From Bacteroidaceae bacterium (lineage in GTDB: Bacteria > Bacteroidota > Bacteroidia > Bacteroidales > Bacteroidaceae): a stretch of 64,000 nucleotides of DNA. The stretch's first letter is position 1, and each line of letters begins with the position of its first letter. Below the pieces are notes generated by a model. That model saw only the letters and a list, made by a program, of their open reading frames with translations, was not told where the DNA came from and searched no databases. The stretch is taken from contig JAKSLM010000003.1 in NCBI GenBank assembly GCA_024401225.1, positions 1-64,000 of the forward strand, given 5' to 3'. Below, in pieces: positions 44,869 to 52,740 of the stretch. Position numbers and translations under genes: made by a program.

Positions 44869-45854
44869 TAAAAGAAATAGTATCAACAGCTCTGCCTGTC
44901 GATGAGCGACTCCTGATTCGCAAGAATGTCATCAAGGGAGGAAAGGGGAAGAAGCGTTTCTGCATCGTAACCGGCACTCACGGCGACGAGCTGGAGGGAC
45001 AGATGGTGTGCTACGAGATGGCACGCCTGGTACAGAAGCATATTGATATGCTCGACGGAACAGTAGAGATCTACCCTGCCCTCAATCCGCTTGGCATCGA
45101 TACCATACAGCGAGGCGTGCCAAACTTCGACCTCGACATGAACCGTATATTCCCAGGCAGCGAGCAAGGCACGATGGCTGAGCAGACAGCCTTCCGCATC
45201 TGCAACGACCTGAAGGGAGCCGACATGGTACTTGACATCCACTCATCCAACCTCTACCTGCGCGAATCGCCACAGGTGCGCATCAACGTGCTGAACGAGG
45301 AGGACCTCGTGCCTTTCGCCCAGCATCTGGGAGTGGACTTCGTATGGGTACACGATGCTGCCACGGTGCTCGAAGCCACCCTTGCCCATTCGCTCAACTC
45401 GACCGGCACACGATGCCTCGTGGTGGAGATGGGAGTGGGCCAGCGCATCAACCACTACATGTGCTGCCACCTCGTGAAGGGCATCTTCAACCTGATGAAG
45501 GAGATGGGCATGTGGCTGGGCGACATCGACCTTACTGACATCACTACAGGACCATTGCTTCAGCCTATACGATGCAAGGGCAACCGCGTGACTTTCCTCA
45601 ACGCCGACTGCTCGGGAGTGTTCCTCACCGATGCCCGCACAGGCAAGATAGTGAGCAAGGGACAGAGCATCGGAACCATAGTCGACCCGCTTACGGGCAA
45701 GGTGCTTTCGGATGTCACATCGCCTATCGATGGATTCTTGTTTACCATACGCGCGTACCCTATAGTATATGAAGGCTCGCTCATGGCTCGCATATTCGAA
45801 TACAACGAAGAGGAGAAGCAAACCGTAGAAAACGTATCAGCAGCAGAACAATGA
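44865..45854 (+). CDS. AstE/aspartoacylase-like metallohydrolase (intact catalytic motifs)
   Basis: The 329-residue protein is of the succinylglutamate desuccinylase/aspartoacylase family, in the M14 carboxypeptidase fold. Zinc ligands are His39 and Glu42 in VTGTHGDELEG and the His in MVLDIHSSN; the catalytic Glu is in LVVEMGVG. NPLG...DLDMNRIFPG is the conserved Asn/Arg block. The C-terminal third is a beta domain. It should remove an acyl group from an amino acid or a peptide. Starts 4 bases inside the transglutaminase gene and overlaps the next gene by 4 bases. Confidence 0.88.
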   Translation: MIKEIVSTALPVDERLLIRKNVIKGGKGKKRFCIVTGTHGDELEGQMVCYEMARLVQKHIDMLDGTVEIYPALNPLGIDTIQRGVPNFDLDMNRIFPGSEQGTMAEQTAFRICNDLKGADMVLDIHSSNLYLRESPQVRINVLNEEDLVPFAQHLGVDFVWVHDAATVLEATLAHSLNSTGTRCLVVEMGVGQRINHYMCCHLVKGIFNLMKEMGMWLGDIDLTDITTGPLLQPIRCKGNRVTFLNADCSGVFLTDARTGKIVSKGQSIGTIVDPLTGKVLSDVTSPIDGFLFTIRAYPIVYEGSLMARIFEYNEEEKQTVENVSAAEQ

Positions 45855-46792
45855 GAAAGGAAACTATATTCAAGATGAAGTCGACCTATAGGGACGACTT
45901 TCGCATCGAAGGCTACTGGTTCGGTAGCGGCGAGAAGACCGCCTGCATCGTAGGTCCTATGCGAGGTGATGAGGTGCAGCAGCAGTATGTGTGCTCACAG
46001 ATTGTGAAGGTGCTGCAGGAGAAGGAAGGCAGAGGTGAGATAGCCGAAGGCAAGAGCATACTCGTCATCCCATCGTGCAACCCATTCTCAATGAATGTGG
46101 GTAGACGCTTCTGGGCAATGGACAACACCGACATCAACCGTATGTTTCCGGGTTACGATCAGGGAGAGACAACACAACGCATATCAGCAGCCATCTTCAA
46201 GCACATAGAAGGGTTCCGCTACGGCATGCAGCTTGCATCCTACTACGTACCGGGCGAGTTCGTGCCTCACGTACGAATGCTCAGCACAGGCTACGAGGCC
46301 ATCGATGAAGCAAGGCTGTTCGGATTTCCATACATAACCACTCGCACTCCGCTACCTTTCGACACCACTCTGCTCAACTACAACTGGCAGATATGGAACA
46401 CAGCAGCATTCAGCATCTACGCGGGTCGTACGGACCACATCGATGCAGCCACATCGCAGCAGACGGTGGATGCCGTGATCCGATTCCTCTATAACACCCA
46501 CACCTTCGTGAACCCGAGCGATGAGGCACCCGTACAGCCTGGATTCAACTCAGGCTTCATAAACGAAGACAACCTGGAGTCGGTCACAGCTCATCATGCA
46601 GGAATCTACGTTCGCAAGCACACAGCAGGCGACAGCGTGATGCCGGGCGAAGTACTCGCACACATCATCCATCCATACGATGGCCGCATACTCGAAGAGG
46701 TGCGATGCGAAAGCGGCGGACTGGTGTTCTTCTCTCACCACAGACCAATGGTGTATCAGAACGCCCTGCTCTACAAGATAAAGACTTCATAG
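45851..46792 (+). CDS. AstE/aspartoacylase-like protein lacking catalytic residues
   Basis: The 313-residue protein aligns with its upstream neighbour. CIVGPMRGDEVQQQ replaces the zinc motif CIVTGTHGDELEG, so the ligand His is Arg38. The second zinc His (DIHS) is gone (GMQLASYY instead), and the catalytic Glu block is not recognisable. The structural NPFSMN...NTDINRMFPG block is kept. It is therefore likely to be a non-catalytic partner of the first enzyme, for example in a heterodimer. Last gene of the operon, coupled by ATGA to the one before. Confidence 0.82.
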   Translation: MRKETIFKMKSTYRDDFRIEGYWFGSGEKTACIVGPMRGDEVQQQYVCSQIVKVLQEKEGRGEIAEGKSILVIPSCNPFSMNVGRRFWAMDNTDINRMFPGYDQGETTQRISAAIFKHIEGFRYGMQLASYYVPGEFVPHVRMLSTGYEAIDEARLFGFPYITTRTPLPFDTTLLNYNWQIWNTAAFSIYAGRTDHIDAATSQQTVDAVIRFLYNTHTFVNPSDEAPVQPGFNSGFINEDNLESVTAHHAGIYVRKHTAGDSVMPGEVLAHIIHPYDGRILEEVRCESGGLVFFSHHRPMVYQNALLYKIKTS

Positions 46793-46795
46793 CAA

Positions 46796-46879
46796 CAAGA
46801 CAAAAAAATTACTGCATAGCAGGAAGACAAAAAAGATTACTGCATAGCATCAAGACATAAGGTAATTACTGCATAGTAG
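46796..46879. repeat. Three tandem copies of a 27-29 base unit
   Basis: Units AAGACAAAAAAATTACTGCATAG, AAGACAAAAAAGATTACTGCATAG-like and AAGACATAAGGTAATTACTGCATAG start at 46796, 46823 and 46851, each with ATTACTGCATAG at the end, directly after the ATP-grasp operon. Confidence 0.85.
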
Positions 46880-46974
46880 CAGCAACATATAAACAATGGT
46901 TTTTTGCATTGTTCTACGCATAGGAACTATTTTGGGTATTATTGTTTTATCACTTTCATAAGTTAATGGAAGAA

Positions 46975-47066
46975 TATATTTGCGTCCGACTACGTCTCAT
47001 GCTGAAATAGCACGCAAACGCAGTCAAGAACACCCCGATGCCGTGAGGCATTGGGGTTGTTTTTTT
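46975..47066 (+). ncRNA. Candidate small RNA, about 80 bases
   Basis: TATATTTG at 46975-46982 is followed about 47 bases later by a strong terminator (AACACCCCGATGCC / GGCATTGGGGTTGTT, 47029-47061, then six T). No open frame of use lies between. The -33 element is weak. The unit resembles a short independent transcript, predicted 46989-47066. Confidence 0.5.
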
Positions 47067-47198
47067 CGTCACCGTCCGCAATGACCATTTTTTCCGCTGT
47101 GTGGGCGCACAATTGTGCATTTTGACGCCGTGTACCTACACAATTAATGATTTAAATCATAAAAATAGCGCTTTCCGTGATTTTTTCTTGTATTTTAT

Positions 47199-47570
47199 TT
47201 GTCACTTTTCAAAGAGTCCGTAACTTTGCATCGTCAAAAGGAAATAACAATTCCAGACGACAAACACAATAGGTTAGTTAAGGTATTAGTATTAAGGTAA
47301 AAGCTCAGTGGAGTATTAGTTTTTTAAGAATAGGTAAAATAGATTGTTTACTACAGGATGAACTAAAGATTGATAAAGCAAGGTAAGAATTAAAGGATAA
47401 AATAGGATTTAGGTTTTTTCATATAGGTAATTAGTTTAGGTAAAAAGAAGTTCTCAATTAAGTAGATTCTTTTTAGGTAAAAGTTTTTAAGGTTAGTAAT
47501 TAAGATTAGGTTTAAGTTTTAGTAAAAAACGAAGAAACATCGATGCGTGATGCACCGATGTTTTTCTTTT
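47199..47570 (+). ncRNA. Candidate noncoding RNA, about 335 bases
   Basis: An exact promoter, TTG (47199-47201), 19 bases, TAACTTTG (47221-47228), leads to a purine- and T-rich stretch with repeated TAGGTAAAA-type motifs and no meaningful open frame. It ends at the terminator AAACATCGATGC / GCACCGATGTTT with a T-run (47535-47570). The next gene runs the other way, so this is not a leader. Predicted transcript 47235-47570. Confidence 0.55.
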
Positions 47571-47587
47571 TTGTATGGCGATGGATA

Positions 47588-49558
47588 TTATTTCTTCACA
47601 TTCATGCTGACCTTGACCATGTAGATGATGATAGCAATATAAACCACGATGGAGAGGAGTTCGCTCATAGGGTTGCTCCACCAGCCTTCGTAGTCGAAGC
47701 TTACGCCGCAGAAACGTATTGCTGCGCTCACCACACCCATCAAGGCTCCACCAGCAATGAATCCGGATGCAAGCAAGGTGCCCTTCTCGCCTCGTGCATT
47801 GTTGAGCGTAGCATCAGCAGAGCGTGAGGTAACGTACCAATTGACTGCACCACCCACGAGGATTGGGAGGTTGAGCTCGAGCGGGATGAACATACCGAGA
47901 GCAAATGCGAGTGCAGGTACCTTGAAGAGGGTGAGCACGATGGCAATAGCAGCACCGATGCCGTAGAGAAGCCAAGGAGCACCCTGACCCGACATGAGTG
48001 GTTCGATGACTGCAGCCATAGCATTTGCCTGAGGAGCTGCAAGAGTAGAGTTAGGACCAAAGCCGTAGGTCTTGTTGAGAATCATCATGACTCCTGCCAC
48101 GGTAGCAGCCGACACGAGGACTCCAAGGAACTTCCAGGTCTCCTGCTTCTGAGGCGTGCTGCCCAACCAATAGCCAGTCTTGAGGTCGGTGATGAAGGCG
48201 CCCGCAGTAGAGAGGGCTGTACAGGTCACACCTCCCATGATCATTGCTGCCACCATGCCGCTTGTGCCGTTGAGGCCGCAAGCCACGAGCACTACTGATG
48301 CAAGGATGAGAGTCATGAGAGTCATTCCCGATACTGGGTTGGAACCGACGATTGCGATTGCATTGGCTGCAACGGTAGTGAACAGGAAGGCGATAACGCA
48401 CAGAAGGAGGAGAGCAACGACTGTGAACTTAATGCTGCCACCCATCACTCCAAGATAGAAGAAGAGGCCTGTGCAAAGCACGGTAAAGATGATGCCAAAC
48501 GAGAGCCACTTCATAGGGATGTCGCGCTGTGTGCGTGGAGTCTTGGCAGCTGCTGCCGCATCCTTCTTGCCACCGAGTTCGCGGCCTGCAAGCGATACTG
48601 CATCCTTGATGATCGGCCAACTCTTGATGATGCCGATGATGCCGGCCATCGCGATGCCTCCGATACCGATACTCTTGGCATACTTGAATATCTGTTCGGC
48701 ACTTGCCTCAGCAGCCACGACGCCTTCGCTTATCTCAAGTCCTGGAAAGAGGAGCGAGATGCCAGGCACGATAACCCACCACACGAGCATACTGCCAAGG
48801 CAGATGATGAATGCATACTTGAGACCGATGATGTAACCCATACCAAGCACAGCTGCACCGGTATTGATCTTGAACACGAGCTTAGCCTTCTCTGCAAGCC
48901 ATTCGCCTCCAGGGATGGCACGCGAAGTGAAGTTCTCGTTCCAGAGTCCGAAGCTCGCTACAACGAAGTCGTAAAGACCTCCGATGATGCCGGCAAAGAG
49001 GAGTGGCTTGACCTGATCGCCGCCCTTCTCACCGCTCACGAGCACCTGAGTAGAAGCTGTTGCCTCAGGGAATGGGTACTTTCCATGCATATCCTTTACG
49101 AAATACTTGCGGAATGGAATCATGAACAATACGCCAAGTATACCGCCGAGCAACGAACTGATGAACACCTGCATGAAGTTGACTGTAAGCTCTGGATACT
49201 TTGCCTGCAGAATGTAGAGAGCAGGGAGTGTGAATATCGCGCCAGCAACAATCATTCCCGAGCAGGCACCGATGCTCTGAATCATAACGTTCTCACCAAG
49301 TGCGTTCTTGCGCTTTGTAGCACTTGCCACGCCTACCGCGATGATGGCAATAGGGATGGCTGCCTCAAACACCTGTCCTACCTTAAGACCAAGGTAAGCA
49401 CTGGCAGCACTGAACAGCACAGCCATGAGCAAGCCCCATACCACCGACCACACGGTAACCTCGCGCGGAGCGGACTCTGGGTGCATCAATGGCACGTATT
49501 CCTCGCCTTCGCGCAGTTCGCGCATGGCGTTTTCAGGTAATCCTTTGTTTTCTTCCAT
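47588..49558 (-). CDS. OPT family oligopeptide transporter
   Basis: The 656-residue inner-membrane protein has about 15 hydrophobic segments and starts with a hydrophilic cap (MEENKGLPENAMRELREGEEYVPLM). SAASAYLGLKVGQVFEAAIPIAIIAVG and the NPVSGMT motif are typical OPT features. It should import small peptides or peptide-metal chelates using the proton gradient. It lies downstream of mdh but a strong terminator (49576-49612) lies between, 17 bases before its ATG. Confidence 0.92.
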   Translation of the reverse strand: MEENKGLPENAMRELREGEEYVPLMHPESAPREVTVWSVVWGLLMAVLFSAASAYLGLKVGQVFEAAIPIAIIAVGVASATKRKNALGENVMIQSIGACSGMIVAGAIFTLPALYILQAKYPELTVNFMQVFISSLLGGILGVLFMIPFRKYFVKDMHGKYPFPEATASTQVLVSGEKGGDQVKPLLFAGIIGGLYDFVVASFGLWNENFTSRAIPGGEWLAEKAKLVFKINTGAAVLGMGYIIGLKYAFIICLGSMLVWWVIVPGISLLFPGLEISEGVVAAEASAEQIFKYAKSIGIGGIAMAGIIGIIKSWPIIKDAVSLAGRELGGKKDAAAAAKTPRTQRDIPMKWLSFGIIFTVLCTGLFFYLGVMGGSIKFTVVALLLLCVIAFLFTTVAANAIAIVGSNPVSGMTLMTLILASVVLVACGLNGTSGMVAAMIMGGVTCTALSTAGAFITDLKTGYWLGSTPQKQETWKFLGVLVSAATVAGVMMILNKTYGFGPNSTLAAPQANAMAAVIEPLMSGQGAPWLLYGIGAAIAIVLTLFKVPALAFALGMFIPLELNLPILVGGAVNWYVTSRSADATLNNARGEKGTLLASGFIAGGALMGVVSAAIRFCGVSFDYEGWWSNPMSELLSIVVYIAIIIYMVKVSMNVKK

Positions 49559-49575
49559 ACTAACTGATAATAATG

Positions 49576-49612
49576 GAAAAAGTCGCGAGGTTGTTCGCCA
49601 CGCGACTTTTTC
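49576..49612 (-). terminator. Terminator between mdh and the OPT gene
   Basis: GAAAAAGTCGCG and CGCGACTTTTTC form a perfect 12-bp stem; T-run and A-run flank it. It lies 39 bases after the mdh stop and 17 before the OPT start. Confidence 0.88.
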
Positions 49613-49651
49613 TGTTTATGTTATAACGAAATGTTATTCTCAAAAACGTGT

Positions 49652-50644
49652 TTAGAGATTTGGATTCTCTGTTGCCCATTCAGCAACTGGTGGGATGATG
49701 CCGAGACCGATGATCTCATCACGCATCTTCTGCAAATGCTCGTATGAAGCCTGGAGAGCAGCCATCTCTTCCTCAGTACCCTCAGGAGCTGTGAAGTGAA
49801 CGCCTGTAGCGTCGATAACTGTAGGCATAGCCATCATAACGTTCTTCATGCCACACTTGTCGCAGTTTACGTAGCATCCTGCAGGCCACTTGAATGGCTC
49901 ACCGCCCATAGCGCCTTCGATCATCTTAACAGCCTGATATGATGGGCTCTGGAATGATGAACGACCACGAAGCTTGATGATGTTTGAACCACCCTGAGTA
50001 GTCATGTGCTTGATCTCTGCCCAACGCTCAGGAGAAGGCATCATGTCAGCAAGTGGCTTGCCATCGATGAGAGCCTTTGAAGCGAATACAGCCATCTGCT
50101 CACCGTGACCACCGTAAGTGTAAGCGTTAGTCACCTTGTCCTGCTGAACGCCGAACTCCATAGCGAGCTGCTGCTGCAGACGTGTAGAGTCGAGAGCTGC
50201 GAGCGATGTGAGCTGGTTTGGCTTAAGACCTGAGTGGATGAGAGCTGTGAGTGCAGTAACGTCAGCTGGGTTGAAGATTACAACAACGTGCTTAACGTCT
50301 GGGCAGTACTTCTTGATGTAGTCACCAAACTGTGCTGCGATCTGGCAGTTACCCTTGAGGAGGTCCTCACGAGTCATGCCCTCCTTACGAGGAGCACCAC
50401 CTGATGAGATGATATACTTTGCACCTGTGAATGCTACTTCTGGATCAACTGTGTAGGTAAGGTTTGCACCTGGGAAAGCACAATGTGCCATCTCGTCCAA
50501 CACACCGTGTACACCTGGCTCATAAATATCATAAAGGCAGATGTTAGGAGTGAGCCCAAGCATAAGTGCTGACTGAACCATGTTTGAGCCGATCATACCG
50601 CCGGCTCCTACGATAACGAGTTTTTCGTCTGTTAAAAATGCCAT
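49652..50644 (-). CDS. mdh: Malate dehydrogenase
   Basis: The 330-residue protein has an N-terminal Rossmann motif VIVGAGGMIGSNMV, and lactate/malate dehydrogenase features such as NPADVTALTALIHSG and the active-site His in NAYTYGGHGEQMAVFASKA. It interconverts malate and oxaloacetate with NAD(H), feeding the reductive branch to succinate in these anaerobes. The start at 50644 fits the promoter at 50706-50676. Confidence 0.92.
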   Translation of the reverse strand: MAFLTDEKLVIVGAGGMIGSNMVQSALMLGLTPNICLYDIYEPGVHGVLDEMAHCAFPGANLTYTVDPEVAFTGAKYIISSGGAPRKEGMTREDLLKGNCQIAAQFGDYIKKYCPDVKHVVVIFNPADVTALTALIHSGLKPNQLTSLAALDSTRLQQQLAMEFGVQQDKVTNAYTYGGHGEQMAVFASKALIDGKPLADMMPSPERWAEIKHMTTQGGSNIIKLRGRSSFQSPSYQAVKMIEGAMGGEPFKWPAGCYVNCDKCGMKNVMMAMPTVIDATGVHFTAPEGTEEEMAALQASYEHLQKMRDEIIGLGIIPPVAEWATENPNL

Positions 50645-50675
50645 AATAGAATGTGTTTTTAATTGGTTGTTGTCG

Positions 50676-50706
50676 CAAAATTATTCTTTTATTATTAAAA
50701 AAACAA
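50676..50706 (-). promoter_or_regulatory. Promoter of mdh
   Basis: On the minus strand TTG (50706-50704), 20 bases, TAATTTTG (50683-50676). Confidence 0.7.
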
Positions 50707-50747
50707 CAAAGTTGTGAAAAAATTGTCGTCACCTATAAAAAAAATCG

Positions 50748-50755
50748 TATATTTG
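50748..50755 (+). promoter_or_regulatory. -7 element of the aminopeptidase gene
   Basis: TATATTTG matches TAnnTTTG, 42 bases before the ATG at 50798; a TTG lies 22 bases upstream. Confidence 0.55.
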
Positions 50756-50797
50756 CGATGTTTTCGTACACAAAACCGACTAATTCTTAAACTCAAT

Positions 50798-52621
50798 ATG
50801 ACAATAACTGGTAAAGAACTACAACTGCGGCAATTGATGGAAAAGTGTGGAGTGCAGGCTTTCATTACGCCAAGTACCGACCCTCACTGTGGAGAATATG
50901 TTCCCGAAAGATGGAAAGCACGCAGATGGATAAGTGGATTCACAGGTTCGGCAGGAACAGCCGTCGTTACGACCGATAAGGCAGCCCTCTGGACCGACTC
51001 ACGATACTTCATACAAGCCACCGATCAACTGCAAGGCACCGACTACGTGCTGATGAAGGAGAAGATCGAGGGCACACCTACCATAGCTGAATGGCTGGGC
51101 AGCGTGCTCAAGAAGGGCGACACCGTTGCCGTAGATGGATGGGTGAACACCGTAAGCGAGGTGGAACAGCTCCAGAACGACCTCAAGGCCTATGGACTTA
51201 CTCTTCGCACCGACATCGATCCTTACGCAGAAATTTGGACCGACCGTCCTGGAGTGCCTCAAAGCAAGGCTTTCGTACAGGGCGTGGAATACTCGGGCGA
51301 GAGAGCCGCATCGAAGCTGAGCCGCATACGCGGTAAGCTTGGCGACAATGCTATCCTCGTTTGCTTCCTTGAAGACATAGCTTGGGCGCTCAACCTCCGT
51401 GCCGACGATATTCTGTACACACCATTTGTGGTCAGCTACCTCATCGTAACCCCAGATTCAGCCGTCCTATATATAAATAAGGAGAAAGTGACTGACGAGG
51501 TGGCACTCTACCTGAAGGGCGAAGGAGTAGACATCAAGGGCTACGACGACATCATCAGCGACCTTCAAACCATCGAAATGCCTGTGCAGTACGCACCGGA
51601 CAAGACCAACTATGCTGCCTACTCAGCCATTCGCAACGCAGTAAGCAAGCCATCGGTCATCTCCGAGATGATCATGTTCAAGAACGACACCGAGATTCGC
51701 GGCTATCGCAATGCCATGGAAAAGGATGGCGTGGCAATGGTGAAGTGGATCAAGTGGACGCTTGAGAACGTGCCACAGGGAGGACAGACAGAGCTCTCGC
51801 TCGCGGCAAAGCTTGAGCAGTTCCGTCGCGAACAGCCTCTCTGCATGGGCATCAGCTTTGAGAGCATCATGGGCTATGCACACCATGGTGCTATCGTACA
51901 CTACGATCCAACTCCAGAAACCGACATACCTGTCAAGCCAGAAGGCCTGCTGCTCATCGACTCAGGCGGCCAGTACCTTGATGGCACAACCGACATCACA
52001 CGCACCATTCCGCTCGGTCCTCTCACTCACGAGATGAAGCGCGACTACACCCTCGTACTGAAGGGTTGGATCGCACTGGGAAGCGCCGTGTTCCCTAAGG
52101 GTACAAACGGCACTCAGCTCGACGGATTCGCACGCCAGGCAATGTGGCGCTACGGCATCAACTACCTGCACGGCACAGGCCACGGCGTGGGTCAGTTCAT
52201 GTCGGTGCATGAAACTATCGACCTGCATCAGTTCCGCATGCAGTGGCGTCCAACCCCACTCCTTCCAGGCATGACCATCACCTGCGAACCAGGCATCTAC
52301 ATCGAAGGCAGCCACGGAGTGCGCCATGAGGACACGATGCTCGTGGTAGGAGCTAAGTTCGGACCTGATGGACAGGCACTTTGGACACCTGCTGAAGGAG
52401 GCACGCCCGATGCCGACCAGGGACTCACTTTCGGTCCTTACTACACCTTCGAGCACCTCACCCTCTGCCCTATCCTCACAAGCCCAATCCTTGTCGATAT
52501 GCTCACAGAGCCAGAACGCCTGTGGTTCAACAACTATCAGCAGATGGTATACGACCGCTTGGCTCCACGACTTGACGATGAGCACAAGGCATGGCTACGC
52601 AACGTGACGCTCCCTATCTAA
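50798..52621 (+). CDS. Xaa-Pro aminopeptidase (M24B)
   Basis: The 607-residue protein has two N-terminal creatinase-like domains and a C-terminal pita-bread peptidase domain. Metal ligands are Asp in IDSGGQYLDGTTDITRTI (two), His in YLHGTGHGVGQF and Glu in TCEPGIYIEGSHGVRHEDT (two). It removes N-terminal residues next to proline. Length suits the large eukaryote-like AmpP type. I start at MTITGKEL because the promoter lies between it and the more upstream ATG. No signal peptide is visible. Confidence 0.94.
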   Translation: MTITGKELQLRQLMEKCGVQAFITPSTDPHCGEYVPERWKARRWISGFTGSAGTAVVTTDKAALWTDSRYFIQATDQLQGTDYVLMKEKIEGTPTIAEWLGSVLKKGDTVAVDGWVNTVSEVEQLQNDLKAYGLTLRTDIDPYAEIWTDRPGVPQSKAFVQGVEYSGERAASKLSRIRGKLGDNAILVCFLEDIAWALNLRADDILYTPFVVSYLIVTPDSAVLYINKEKVTDEVALYLKGEGVDIKGYDDIISDLQTIEMPVQYAPDKTNYAAYSAIRNAVSKPSVISEMIMFKNDTEIRGYRNAMEKDGVAMVKWIKWTLENVPQGGQTELSLAAKLEQFRREQPLCMGISFESIMGYAHHGAIVHYDPTPETDIPVKPEGLLLIDSGGQYLDGTTDITRTIPLGPLTHEMKRDYTLVLKGWIALGSAVFPKGTNGTQLDGFARQAMWRYGINYLHGTGHGVGQFMSVHETIDLHQFRMQWRPTPLLPGMTITCEPGIYIEGSHGVRHEDTMLVVGAKFGPDGQALWTPAEGGTPDADQGLTFGPYYTFEHLTLCPILTSPILVDMLTEPERLWFNNYQQMVYDRLAPRLDDEHKAWLRNVTLPI

Positions 52622-52623
52622 AC

Positions 52624-52719
52624 AGAATGTTACCCGACGCGGTACGAATGCTACACAATGTGGTACGACTGCAACACGATGTGGTACGAATACTACACGA
52701 TTCGGTACGAATGCTACGC
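52624..52719. repeat. 21-bp tandem array (GGTACGAATGCTACACGATGT type)
   Basis: GGTACGA recurs at 52641, 52662, 52683 and 52704, exactly 21 bases apart, with a decayed copy before them. The units lie between the aminopeptidase stop and the histidine kinase start and are also in frame with the latter, as seven-codon repeats. Confidence 0.85.
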
Positions 52720-52740
52720 TTACACTCTAACAGCGCTGAA

